Part shown: in pieces, positions 23,958 to 32,781 of the stretch
Position numbering within the stretch: position 1 is the stretch's first letter
Layout: each line of letters starts with the position of its first letter
NCBI GenBank assembly: GCA_964631325.1
Contig: CAZVWJ010000001.1
Location: 1-64,000 of the forward strand
DNA from: CAZVWJ01 sp964631325
GTDB taxonomy: Bacteria > T1Sed10-126
Direction: 5' to 3'
DNA: 64,000 nucleotides
Notes under the pieces: generated by a model
Seen by the model: only the letters and a program-made list of their open reading frames with translations
The model's database searches: none
Told to the model about the DNA's origin: nothing
Translations under genes and position numbers: made by a program

Positions 23958-26342
23958 TTAGAGGTAATTATTAACCGGGTGTCCACTCTCAGATTCAACC
24001 ATTTTTTTAAACTCTGAGCCACTAATTACTGGCACGTCTTCCCCCCGGGCAGCGGCCGTCTTTCGCTGGCCGGGATTTTCACCTTGCACGAGGTAATCAG
24101 TGTTGCCGCTGACCGAAGACGTAGCCCGTCCCCCCAGTTGCTCCACTACTGCCTGAGCTTCGTCGCGCGTTAATTCTGCCAGCTTGCCGGTAAAAACAAA
24201 AGTTAAGCCGGAAAAAACTTTCTCGGCCGGAGTAGAAATCGATTCGGGCCTTACTCCCAATTCCAGCAGTTCTTCAACTATTTCTTTATTTTTTCCCTGG
24301 GAGAAAAAACTCACAATTGACTCAGCCACCCGGGGGCCAACCTCATCAATTGATTGAAGCCGGCTGTCTGAAATATCAAATAGTGATTCTATTTCTGAAA
24401 TTTGCCGGGCCAGTACAGTGGCAAGATGGCGGCCCACGTGCCTGATTCCCAACGCATAAATAAAACGATCCAGGGGGGGATTTTTACTGGCCTCTATTTC
24501 ATCAAGCAAATTGTACAGTGACTTTGCTACCTCACGTCGAGCCTCTTTCGGATTTTCAAGAAAATGCTCATACCGCTCTCCGGCAATCGAAGTTTCCAGA
24601 GCCTCCCTGATTTGCTTAACCCGATTCTCGGACAAATTAGCCTGTTTTTTTAACTGTTCCGGTTCAACCTTCAAAAGCTCTTCCCCGTTCTTCAGACAAT
24701 TTGCAAGTTCTATCGCCATCTTTGGGCCAACTCCTTCAATCGCGGCAGCATAAATAGAAACGGCTATATCGGGGTTTTCGGCCTCTTTTTTTAAATGAAG
24801 ATAAGTATTGTTCTTAAACAATCCGGCCTCCAAAAGCTGCTCTTCCCGAATTCGGTAAAGGTCAGCCACAGTTTCCACCAGCTTTTCCTGCAGCAATTTC
24901 TCGATCTGTTCTTCTCCCAGTCCCTCGATGTCCATTGCTTCCCGGGAAACAAAATGTTCCAGGTGACCTTTTACCTGGGCCGGACAACTGAGGCCACCCG
25001 TACAGAGATGATAGGCCCCTTCCCGGATCACTTCCGCTCCACACACGGGGCAGGTTTCCGGCATGGTAAAGCATTCCGCTCGTTCACTTTCCGCCGCCTC
25101 TTTTATCCGTTCTTCCACGTAAGGTATAACATCCCCGGCCCGATACAACCGGACTCGATCTCCGGGGCGAATATCTTTTTCTTTCACCTCGTCGTAGTTA
25201 TGCAGGGAGGCCCGGCTCACCGTTACTCCGCCTACTTCAACCGGTCGCAGGAGAGCAACCGGGGTCAGCTTACCAGTGCGCCCTACCTGAACAATTATAT
25301 TTTCAACCGTAGTTATCTCTTCCCGGGGTTCAAATTTATAAGCCAGGGCCCAACGGGGATCAGTTTCCCGGGTCCCTAATTCTTGCCGAACGGAAAACTC
25401 ATTAACCTTGATCACCACCCCGTCTATTTCAAAATTTAACTGTTCCCGGACCGCCCGAACCTGATTGCGGAATTCGACCACCGATTCAATTTTTTCCGTA
25501 TGTCGAGCTCTGTCACAGACCTGGAAACCCCACTCTTTCAAGCGCTCAAACACCTCAGCCTGGCTGACCAGGCCGGGGACGGTCTGATTTAGCACATCAT
25601 AGGCAAACATTTCCAGGGGCCGCCGGGCAACAATTTTAGAGTCCAGTTGTCGAATGCTGCCGGCAGCAGCGTTGCGAGGATTTGCGAATGGTTCCTTGTT
25701 CTCCTCTGCCCGGCGCTCATTCAACTCCTGAAACCGCTCCAGGGGCATATAAATTTCTCCCCGGATAGCCAGCGTATCCGGACAAGACACGCCGGGGGGA
25801 AGTTTAAGAGGAACCGAGGGAATTGTTCGCACGTTCTCAGTGACTTCTTCGCCAGTATAACCATCCCCTCGGGTAGCGGCCCGAACTAAACTTCCCTGTT
25901 CGTAAACCAACTCCACGGAAAGCCCGTCAAATTTAAGTTCAGTCCAGTAGGTAAATTCGTGGTGACCCAGTTGATCAACTAAATACCGCTCAAAATCAAT
26001 CACTTCCTCTTCGGCCAGAGTTGCCGATAAGCTGAGCAAAGGTTCCACGTGCTCCACGCTGGGCAGATGATCAACCGGTTCGGCTCCTACACGCCGGGTG
26101 GGAGAATCCTCGGAATCCAGCTCCGGGAACTCCGTTTCAAGTTCCTGAAGCCGATCAAAAAGCCGGTCATAAACAGAATCGGCAATTATCGGTTGTCCTT
26201 CCCGATAATATTTTCTATCGTGGTAACGAATAGCAGAACGCAACTGCTCGATTTCTTCCTCCGCCGCTGAGTGAAAAAGGTTTTCTACCGGTTCAAAATC
26301 AAGCTGAGGATCATCAATGTACGGATTAGATTGTCTCTTCAT
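23958..26342 (-). CDS. ligA: NAD+-dependent DNA ligase
   Basis: Seals nicks in replication and repair using NAD+. Adenylation lysine Lys137 is in WTELKFDGLSVELVY. The Ia domain motif YHDRKYYREGQPIIADSVYDRL (NMN binding) precedes it. A four-cysteine zinc finger (CPVCG...C...C) lies near 425-450, helix-hairpin-helix repeats follow, and a BRCT domain (GLTFVFTGKLAELTR) closes the protein. At 794 residues it is longer than the usual 660-680. Extra sequence lies at the N-terminus (about 25 residues) and inside the helix-hairpin-helix region (about 600-650). Confidence 0.96.
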   Translation of the reverse strand: MKRQSNPYIDDPQLDFEPVENLFHSAAEEEIEQLRSAIRYHDRKYYREGQPIIADSVYDRLFDRLQELETEFPELDSEDSPTRRVGAEPVDHLPSVEHVEPLLSLSATLAEEEVIDFERYLVDQLGHHEFTYWTELKFDGLSVELVYEQGSLVRAATRGDGYTGEEVTENVRTIPSVPLKLPPGVSCPDTLAIRGEIYMPLERFQELNERRAEENKEPFANPRNAAAGSIRQLDSKIVARRPLEMFAYDVLNQTVPGLVSQAEVFERLKEWGFQVCDRARHTEKIESVVEFRNQVRAVREQLNFEIDGVVIKVNEFSVRQELGTRETDPRWALAYKFEPREEITTVENIIVQVGRTGKLTPVALLRPVEVGGVTVSRASLHNYDEVKEKDIRPGDRVRLYRAGDVIPYVEERIKEAAESERAECFTMPETCPVCGAEVIREGAYHLCTGGLSCPAQVKGHLEHFVSREAMDIEGLGEEQIEKLLQEKLVETVADLYRIREEQLLEAGLFKNNTYLHLKKEAENPDIAVSIYAAAIEGVGPKMAIELANCLKNGEELLKVEPEQLKKQANLSENRVKQIREALETSIAGERYEHFLENPKEARREVAKSLYNLLDEIEASKNPPLDRFIYALGIRHVGRHLATVLARQISEIESLFDISDSRLQSIDEVGPRVAESIVSFFSQGKNKEIVEELLELGVRPESISTPAEKVFSGLTFVFTGKLAELTRDEAQAVVEQLGGRATSSVSGNTDYLVQGENPGQRKTAAARGEDVPVISGSEFKKMVESESGHPVNNYL

Positions 26343-26378
26343 TAAACATCACCGATAATATTGGTTAGGCTCCGGCAA

Positions 26379-26996
26379 TCAGGGGTTTTCAATACTTTCT
26401 TTTGGAATAGAAAGAATAGATTCTCTGGCCGAGGCGTAAGATTCTACCGTATTAAATTTTGAATACTCTTCCCGAATTTTGTCCGGCGGGCTGAATAGAA
26501 TTGGATGATGAGCTTTCTCCAGCATTGAAATATCGTTGTAAGAATCCCCAATAGCAACTATGTAAAATCCAATTTTTCTTAGCTTCTCCAGCACCCGCCA
26601 TTTCATTCCTCGAATCCGAAGTTTATAGCCGGTTATGTTCCCTTCATCATCCGTCCTGAACCGGTTGGCAAAAAGATTATACCCTCCCATTTCCCAGACC
26701 AGCGGATCAGACAGTTCGTGAAAAGTATCAGAAATAATCATTACCTGTCCCTGCCGACGGCACCAGGATAAGAATTCCATGGACCCCGAATAAGCCATTG
26801 TCTGCCCGGCCGCTTCCTGGAGGTCATTTAATTTTAAATTTTCCTGCTGCAAAATTTCAATCCGATGATCCATTAATTTCTCAAAATCAGGTATTTCCCG
26901 GGTAGTTTTCTCAAGTTCCTCTATCCCGTAATAATCAGCAATCTCCTGCCAGACCTCGGGAATTAAGACTCCTTCAAGATCAGTTGCTATTAACAT
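26379..26996 (-). CDS. thrH: ThrH-type phosphoserine phosphatase / homoserine phosphotransferase
   Basis: A HAD-family enzyme of 205 residues matching Pseudomonas ThrH block for block: TDLEGVLIPEVW (nucleophile Asp6), TTREIPDFEKLMDHR, MIISDTFHELSDPL, and VAIGDSYNDISML near 148. ThrH dephosphorylates phosphoserine and can transfer the phosphate to homoserine, linking serine and threonine metabolism. It lies 37 bases downstream of the ligA start region on the same strand and is the first gene of that run. Confidence 0.9.
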   Translation of the reverse strand: MLIATDLEGVLIPEVWQEIADYYGIEELEKTTREIPDFEKLMDHRIEILQQENLKLNDLQEAAGQTMAYSGSMEFLSWCRRQGQVMIISDTFHELSDPLVWEMGGYNLFANRFRTDDEGNITGYKLRIRGMKWRVLEKLRKIGFYIVAIGDSYNDISMLEKAHHPILFSPPDKIREEYSKFNTVESYASARESILSIPKESIENP

Positions 26997-27097
26997 TTTT
27001 CCACCTCAATAAAAAAATAATGGTCTCCCGCCATATTCCATTTATTTGCTTGGATATGTTAAAATAACTTTGTTCTTTCGGACTTAATTAATTCTCT

Positions 27098-27316
27098 GTA
27101 ATTACTCATCTATCCCCTCTCCCCTGGTGGGAGAGGGCCTGCCCTGCGCATGGACAGGGCCAGGGTGAGGGGGGCAACTTAGTACTTTCGACAAAATAGC
27201 TGAGTTAAAGTGCCGTTCACCCCCTTTTTCACCTCCACCTTAATCCTCCCCCATCAGGGGGAGGAGATAAAAAGCGGGGCTCCCCATCAAGGAGAAAAGA
27301 TTAGTTGAGTAGTATT
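27098..27316. mobile_element. MITE-like element, family A1 (long form)
   Basis: Flanked by AATTCTCT (27090-27097) and AATTCTAT (27317-27324), a 7-of-8 match expected for an ageing target duplication. It starts GTAATTACTCATCTATCCCC and ends GATTAGTTGAGTAGTATT. The interior joins the A1 module CTGCCCTGCGCATGGACAGGG to a module shared with family A2 (CACCTTAATCCTCCCCC). This copy fills most of the 345-base gap between thrH and the Mut7-C gene. Confidence 0.82.
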
Positions 27317-27341
27317 AATTCTATTAAAAAAGTGAAGAGAG

Positions 27342-27830
27342 TTGAACAAAATTGAAGAAATAAAATTCGTTGCTGACGTTATGCTGGGAAAATTAAGCCA
27401 ATATTTGCTGATTAGTGGCTTTGACTGCGAATACCGCAAAAAATTCCCGGATAAACAACTCGTTCAATTCGCCCGTTCTGAACAGCGGATTGTGCTTACC
27501 CGTGATATCCAACTGGTAGAAACTCTGATAAAAAATGATAAGGTATCTTTACTCAAAGAAACAGAACTAAAAGAACAACTGCACCGTTTAAAAGAAGAAT
27601 ACAACTTAAGATTTTTGGCAAAAAATTTATTTTCACGTTGTCTGGATTGTAACAGAAAACTCAGGACTGTTCCCAAACAATCCGTTCAGACTGAAGTACC
27701 CGAGGAATCATTTCGCTGGCTGGATACTTTTTATCGCTGTCCGGAATGTGGCTCGGTCTTCTGGAAAGGGACTCACTACCAGGCAATTAAAAAGCGGCTG
27801 AAGGAGTGGAATTTACTTGATGAGGAATGA
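27342..27830 (+). CDS. Mut7-C RNase-domain protein with zinc ribbon
   Basis: A 162-residue protein with the PIN-like Mut7-C fold (ADVMLGKLSQYLLISGFDC near the N-terminus, then IVLTRDIQLV) and a C-terminal zinc ribbon with the CxxC pairs CLDCNRK and CPECGSVFWKG. Related proteins are predicted ribonucleases, but the function in bacteria is not established. The start is TTG with GAAGAGAG upstream. The end overlaps thiI by about 11 bases. Confidence 0.8.
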   Translation: MNKIEEIKFVADVMLGKLSQYLLISGFDCEYRKKFPDKQLVQFARSEQRIVLTRDIQLVETLIKNDKVSLLKETELKEQLHRLKEEYNLRFLAKNLFSRCLDCNRKLRTVPKQSVQTEVPEESFRWLDTFYRCPECGSVFWKGTHYQAIKKRLKEWNLLDEE

Positions 27831-29067
27831 GATTAAAGCTGTCCTGGATTCCTACAGCAAACGGCCGGATTCAATTATTATGCGTTTTGCCGAACTTTCA
27901 TTAAAAAAGAACAACCGGCCCATGTTCAAACGACAGCTCAAACAGAACATAGAACAACAACTGAGCCAGCTACAATACAAAAATCTTCATTCGCTGCAGG
28001 GGGGCTTTCTGCTGGGGCTCAGCGGAGATTCTGAAATTGGCCACATACTGGCCCGGCTGAGAAAGCTGGCCGGGCTAGCCTGGTTAGCCCCGGGCTGGAG
28101 CATTAAAAATGAGCTTGACGCCTTCGCTTCTGTCGCCCTGGAGGCGGGACAAGAAATAATTAACCAGAGCAGTACTTTTGGACTGGATACCCAGCGATCA
28201 GATAAGAATTTCCCCCATAATTCCATGGAATGTAACCGGATAGTGGGGGGGAAAATAGATCAGGCAACCGACCTTACCGTGGATTTGGATGATCCGGACT
28301 GGAAAATTAACCTGCATGTGCTTACTGAGCGGGCGCATTTATTTTTTCACCGTTTTGAGGGAGTCCGGGGTCTGCCGGTGGGAACCACTGGCAACGTCCT
28401 GGTTCTCCTCTCCGGAGGAATTGATTCCCCGGTCGCAACACTAAAAGCTTTTAAACGCGGCTGCAGGGCTGATTTTATCCATTTTTATGCTTATTCCTCG
28501 CCCCGGGAAGCACTGGAGAAAAATATCCGTAAACTGGTAAATAAGCTCGTCCCCTTCGGCTGGCGGGGCCGGCTCTTCCTGGTTCCTGATATGCCTTTTC
28601 AGATTTGCAGCAAAGATCTTCCAAAACGTTTGCAGGTGGTTTTATTTCGGCGCCACATAATGCGGGTTGCCCAGAAAATTGCACGAAAAAATGATCTGCA
28701 GGCCCTGGTTACCGGGGAAAGCCTCGGCCAGGTGGCGTCTCAGACTATAGAAAACCTAACTTCCATTGAAGCGCCGGTGGATTTACCCGTCCTCCGCCCT
28801 TTAGTCGGAATGGATAAACAGGAAATCGTAAATTCTGCCCGGAAATGGGGGACTTTTGAAATTTCAACCAGGGATTATAAAGATTGCTGTGCAATCCAGG
28901 CAAACCATCCCCGAACCCGAACAGAACCGAAAAAACTCTCCCGGATAGAAGCAAAATTTGATTTACCCGCGGTGGACAAAGAAGCCTATCATCAAATTGA
29001 CGTTTACGAATACGATCAAAATGGACTCGGTAAAAAAACAGTTTCTTCGGAGCAAAGTAAGGTATGA
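27820..29067 (+). CDS. thiI: tRNA 4-thiouridine synthase / sulfurtransferase ThiI
   Basis: Adenylates U8 of tRNA and transfers sulfur; some members also feed sulfur to thiazole synthesis. The N-terminal ferredoxin-like and THUMP domains (about 1-175, MRFAELSLKKNNRPMF) precede the PP-loop LLSGGIDSPVA near 193-203. DYKDCCAIQANHPRTR near 350-365 is the usual CC...HPRT block. No C-terminal rhodanese domain is present, as in Bacillus-type ThiI. I use the ATG at 27820; a TTG directly before it is the alternative. Confidence 0.92.
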   Translation: MRNEIKAVLDSYSKRPDSIIMRFAELSLKKNNRPMFKRQLKQNIEQQLSQLQYKNLHSLQGGFLLGLSGDSEIGHILARLRKLAGLAWLAPGWSIKNELDAFASVALEAGQEIINQSSTFGLDTQRSDKNFPHNSMECNRIVGGKIDQATDLTVDLDDPDWKINLHVLTERAHLFFHRFEGVRGLPVGTTGNVLVLLSGGIDSPVATLKAFKRGCRADFIHFYAYSSPREALEKNIRKLVNKLVPFGWRGRLFLVPDMPFQICSKDLPKRLQVVLFRRHIMRVAQKIARKNDLQALVTGESLGQVASQTIENLTSIEAPVDLPVLRPLVGMDKQEIVNSARKWGTFEISTRDYKDCCAIQANHPRTRTEPKKLSRIEAKFDLPAVDKEAYHQIDVYEYDQNGLGKKTVSSEQSKV

Positions 29068-30455
29068 AAAGTAGATTAATAAAAATCCTGGCAATTTTAT
29101 TCGGAGCCAGCCTCCTTTACTGGTTTCCCAGCCTCAACCAGCTTGCTTTTGAACTAAAAGCAGGACTGGCGGCTCTGGTGTTCGCCGCGGGATTTTTTGT
29201 TTTTGAACCAATCGCGCTCCAGGTTACTGCCCTTTTAATTCCAGTTATTTTTGTCTCCACAAATTTGCTCCCCGTAGAAGAAGCATTTGCACCTTTTGCC
29301 GATCCGGTAGTATTTTTAATTCTCGGGAGTTTATTCATTGCTGAAGCCCTCCGAAAACACGAATTAACCAGGAAACTGGCCGGAAAATTGCTGGTCCACT
29401 CCGGTGGTAGCCCTCGACTCATTTTACTCAGTATTATGATAGTGGGTGCAGTGACTTCAATGTGGGTTTTCTCAACCGCAGTAGTGGCAATGCTCATCCC
29501 CGTCTGCCTGACGATTGGCAGCCGTGTAACTGAAGAAGAACGTCAAGAACAGTTCACAATAGTATTATTGATGGGACTGGTTCTGGCTACCACTCTCGGG
29601 GGACTAAGCACAATTTTAGGAGCTTCTTCTAACGCAGTCGCCAGCGGTGTGTTGAATAAAACTTATCAGTGGACGTTCCTGGACTGGATGAAATACGGGG
29701 CCCCGCTTTCCCTCCTTTCGGTTGGGCTGGCCTGGTTTATCCTCACGGTAACTGTCTATCCCACTGATATCTCGATTTCCACTGACCGTCTATACAAAGA
29801 GGCAGAAGAAAGCAAAATCTTTACTCGCGAACAATGGATTACCCTGGTAGTCCTTCTTGGAGCAATATTCACCTGGCTCTTCTTTCCCGTCCTCCAACCT
29901 TTTCTACATTTCCCAAGGGGATTGACTGAAAGTGCGGTGATAGGACTTATTGCAGCCAGTTTTCTCTTCACATTTAAGGTAATCAACTGGAAAGACGCCC
30001 GGCGAATCAACTGGGGAGTCTATTTAATTATTGGCGGGGGACTGGCTCTGGGGAACGGCCTCCAGGCAAGCGGAGTTACTGCCGAATTCGCCAAAATACT
30101 AAGTTCTTCAGTTAAAAACACCCCCTACCCAATTGTCGCGGGTTTGCTGATTTTATCCTCCGGGCTGGCCAGTAATACGGTAAATAATACTACCGTGGTG
30201 GCCATCTTTGCTCCCCTCCTCTCGGCTACCGCGCAGACAATGGATTACTCCCCGCTGCAGCTCATTTTACCAATGGCTTTTGGCGCTACTTACGGTTTCT
30301 TACTGCCTTGCGCTTCTTCCCGGATGGTCCTTATTTACGCAACTGATTTAATTTCATCAAAAGATATGCTAAAAATCGGAGGGCTTGTTACAATACCCCT
30401 GGTTGTGCTGACATTTTGTTACTTTTACTTACTCTTTGCTTTAGGGTGGTTATAA
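29064..30455 (+). CDS. DASS (SLC13)-family Na+/anion symporter
   Basis: An inner-membrane carrier of 463 residues with about 11-12 membrane helices. The two family signature loops are visible: GGLSTILGASSNAVASG near 175-191 and the paired SNTVNNTTVVAIFAPLL near 372-388. Relatives import dicarboxylates, sulfate or phosphate with Na+. The substrate cannot be fixed. Na+ coupling would fit the Na+-type V-ATPase predicted in the same window. The ATG overlaps thiI by 4 bases. Confidence 0.85.
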   Translation: MKSRLIKILAILFGASLLYWFPSLNQLAFELKAGLAALVFAAGFFVFEPIALQVTALLIPVIFVSTNLLPVEEAFAPFADPVVFLILGSLFIAEALRKHELTRKLAGKLLVHSGGSPRLILLSIMIVGAVTSMWVFSTAVVAMLIPVCLTIGSRVTEEERQEQFTIVLLMGLVLATTLGGLSTILGASSNAVASGVLNKTYQWTFLDWMKYGAPLSLLSVGLAWFILTVTVYPTDISISTDRLYKEAEESKIFTREQWITLVVLLGAIFTWLFFPVLQPFLHFPRGLTESAVIGLIAASFLFTFKVINWKDARRINWGVYLIIGGGLALGNGLQASGVTAEFAKILSSSVKNTPYPIVAGLLILSSGLASNTVNNTTVVAIFAPLLSATAQTMDYSPLQLILPMAFGATYGFLLPCASSRMVLIYATDLISSKDMLKIGGLVTIPLVVLTFCYFYLLFALGWL

Positions 30456-30844
30456 TGCCCAATATGGCTCCCGGCGGGACTCCAATTCAAGCTCTGGTTA
30501 TCGGGGAGGGAAAAGTTTCCAGTCACGTAGTTGAGGAACTCTCTAAAAATTCCCGATTCAACATCACCTGGGCGGGAAAAGAAATAGAGAGTTCGGATTA
30601 CGCCAGAAACGAAGAAAGCGGGGTAGTCAAACTGGTTGAATTAAGTTCGCGAGCTTCACCAATGACGATCAATGATCTGGTCGAAACTCACAAACCGGAC
30701 ATTATTTTTCTCTGCCAGCGGGGGAGTGAAGCCGGAACAGGTGAAACCATCGCAAGTGAAAACCTGGAGCGCGAAATGCTCGGCTCAATGGTGGACAGTG
30801 AACGGGGCAACGCCCCAATAATCACTGTCTCACTCGAACAATAA
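30455..30844 (+). CDS. Small Rossmann-like protein of unknown function
   Basis: A 129-residue protein. Its ATG (TAATG) shares one base with the transporter stop. It opens with a beta-strand-glycine-helix unit (QALVIGEGKVSSHVVEEL) of the kind seen in nucleotide-binding Rossmann folds, then a strand and helix containing NDLVETHKPDIIFLC. It is too short for a full dehydrogenase. It may be a regulator of the transporter, but this rests only on the tight linkage. Confidence 0.6.
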   Translation: MPNMAPGGTPIQALVIGEGKVSSHVVEELSKNSRFNITWAGKEIESSDYARNEESGVVKLVELSSRASPMTINDLVETHKPDIIFLCQRGSEAGTGETIASENLEREMLGSMVDSERGNAPIITVSLEQ

Positions 30845-30847
30845 TTC

Positions 30848-31171
30848 TCAGTCCCCCTGACCAAGCCAGCAGAGTCTTTTGGTTAATTCAGGATCCTGGG
30901 GCTCGTATTCTTGCAGCCGTGGTTCAAAAGTCTCATCAGTTTTTTCAAAACTGCTGATCTGACTTAATCGAAATAAGCGCCAGTCAGGTATACCTCCCGA
31001 CTCACTTTCCCCCCGGAGCTGAAAACTGCGGACCATAAGTTCTTCTTCATCCTTATGCATCCCTACTAAATACGGCTCGATCACCCGGTTTCTCCATTTA
31101 TAGCTAAATTTTACTACCTTTCGTTCCTCAATTGCCAAACATAACGCTTCTCTTATTTCACTGATCTCCAT
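30848..31171 (-). CDS. Stand-alone WYL-like domain protein
   Basis: A 107-residue protein. The layout resembles the C-terminal sensor domain of WYL regulators: a helix followed by VVKFSYKWRNRVIEPYLVGMH, then LMVRSFQL, then WRLFRLSQISSFEKTDETF. It has no DNA-binding helix-turn-helix. WYL domains bind nucleic acid or nucleotide ligands, so this could be a partner subunit. It is convergent with the preceding gene, with 3 bases between the stops. Confidence 0.6.
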   Translation of the reverse strand: MEISEIREALCLAIEERKVVKFSYKWRNRVIEPYLVGMHKDEEELMVRSFQLRGESESGGIPDWRLFRLSQISSFEKTDETFEPRLQEYEPQDPELTKRLCWLGQGD

Positions 31172-31198
31172 TATCCTTCACCTCTTTTAGTTATCCGA

Positions 31199-31897
31199 TT
31201 ACCAGGGGCGGGGCTGCCCGTCATACCCGTAGAACTGTCCGCTTATTTCTCGATCCAGTCCGGAAATTACTTCCCGCATTCCGGAGACTGAAGTCTCCAC
31301 GTCAACTTTAGCATCCTCTCCGCCCATTCGTGTCTTAACCCAGCCGGGGTGCAGTAAAAGGGTGAAAACCTCGTCCGCTCGAAAATCTTCCGAAATATTT
31401 TTGCCCAGCATATTCAAGGCTGCTTTTGAAATACGGTACGGATACGAGCCCCCGCTCCGGTTATCACCAATCGAACCCATCAGGGAAGTAATAAAAACGA
31501 TATTTCCACGGGCCGCCTTGACCAGAGGGAAAAGCCGCTGAGTAAGACGGAAGGAGCCAAAACAATTCACATCGATAATTTCCCTGAGATCTTCAACCTC
31601 AAGTTCAAGAAAACTGCTCGTAGAACCATAGGCCCCGGCATTATTTAAAAGTAAATCAAGCCGGCGCTCAATTCGCTCAAGTGTCCGACCCACTGCCTCT
31701 ACGGAATCCTCATTTGTTATATCCAGTTTCATAATTTTAAGATTTTCAGGATATTCGGACTGGAGTGAAGTAAGCTCTACCGCTTCCCCGGGTTCCCGGG
31801 CCGTAGAGTAAACCTGCCACCCGGCTTCCAGATACTGACGAGAAAATTCCAGACCAATACCACGATTACCACCGGTTATCAACACACTGTCACTCAT
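31199..31897 (-). CDS. Short-chain dehydrogenase/reductase
   Basis: Classical SDR of 232 residues: the dinucleotide motif TGGNRGIG at 8-15, LLNNAGAYG near 83-91, catalytic Ser in FITSLMGS near 135, and the YxxxK pair in YRISKAALN near 153. It is close to the C-factor/CsgA-like group. The substrate is unknown. GGGAGGAAAAGT precedes the ATG. It lies 27 bases upstream of the WYL-like gene on the same strand. Confidence 0.88.
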   Translation of the reverse strand: MSDSVLITGGNRGIGLEFSRQYLEAGWQVYSTAREPGEAVELTSLQSEYPENLKIMKLDITNEDSVEAVGRTLERIERRLDLLLNNAGAYGSTSSFLELEVEDLREIIDVNCFGSFRLTQRLFPLVKAARGNIVFITSLMGSIGDNRSGGSYPYRISKAALNMLGKNISEDFRADEVFTLLLHPGWVKTRMGGEDAKVDVETSVSGMREVISGLDREISGQFYGYDGQPRPW

Positions 31898-32213
31898 ACT
31901 TTTCCTCCCTTAAAAACTACTTCAGGTGTTTAGTGTTTTATATTTTCCAGAAAATTAAAATTAACAGCTAAACTAAGAAATATATTATAACTGATTTAGC
32001 GCGGTGAATAAATAATACTCTTGAGAGTAACAGAACTTCAACAGGGTATAATTTTATAATAATTTTTGATATGATTGTTAGTTGATGAGGTTTTAATGAA
32101 TTCTCCCGTTGAAATAATGGGGGTGAGCTTGAAGCAGTTAATATCATTCTAAACTTTCCGTATTTGCGGAAAGTGTTTGTAATAACTCAATTGATTCTGG
32201 AGGTGTCAGAATT
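31898..32213. promoter_or_regulatory. Divergent control region before carD with a stem-loop
   Basis: An AT-rich gap of 316 bases between the divergent SDR and carD genes must hold both promoters; no clear -35/-10 pair was fixed. A perfect 8-bp stem (ACTTTCCG/CGGAAAGT, 32153-32174) lies about 40 bases before the carD start, in its presumed leader. CTGGAGGTG is the carD ribosome binding site. Confidence 0.45.
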
Positions 32214-32771
32214 TTGGAAATTGGAGACTCAGTTGTATATCCACATTACGGAGCAGGCAGGGTGATAGAGAAAAAAGAAATAGAAAGAGGGAACAAGAAA
32301 AAAGAATACCTGGTGATAGAAATATTTCTCAACCAGCAGACTGTCAAGATACCGGAAGATAATCTGGAGGATGTAGGGGTCAGAGGTTTAACCCCAAAAA
32401 AAGAATTTTACGAAAAACTTTCCGAGGTAAAAGAATACATCAGGGAAAACTACGACCCGGAGGAAGGTACCCATCCCGAAAAAATCCACCAGCAGACTCT
32501 AAAAGCATTACTGAGCGACATCCAGGAAGGTGATTTAGAGCCTGCAATTGAAGGGCTAAAAAAACTCCACACCCGTTTTTTAGATCAAAAGTTAAACATA
32601 ACTGAAAAACGGGTTTACGATACAGTGCAACAGTTTCTAAAAGGAGAGTTGATGTGCCTGGAGGACTGGGATTTAGAAAAAGCCGAAGAAGAATTCAACA
32701 AGTATTTGCCTGACTCCCTGGAAGAGCTTACGCCAGACGAACCAAACGACTCAGAAGACAACTCCGATTAG
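32214..32771 (+). CDS. carD: CarD family transcriptional regulator
   Basis: A 185-residue RNA-polymerase-binding protein that stabilises open complexes in other bacteria. The N-terminal Tudor-like RNAP-interaction domain reads IGDSVVYPHYGAGRVIE, and the C-terminal helical DNA-binding part follows from about residue 65. The acidic tail (DEPNDSEDNSD) is longer than usual. The start is TTG with CTGGAGGTG 9 bases upstream. It is convergent with topA; the stops are 10 bases apart. Confidence 0.9.
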   Translation: MEIGDSVVYPHYGAGRVIEKKEIERGNKKKEYLVIEIFLNQQTVKIPEDNLEDVGVRGLTPKKEFYEKLSEVKEYIRENYDPEEGTHPEKIHQQTLKALLSDIQEGDLEPAIEGLKKLHTRFLDQKLNITEKRVYDTVQQFLKGELMCLEDWDLEKAEEEFNKYLPDSLEELTPDEPNDSEDNSD

Positions 32772-32781
32772 GACAAAACTA

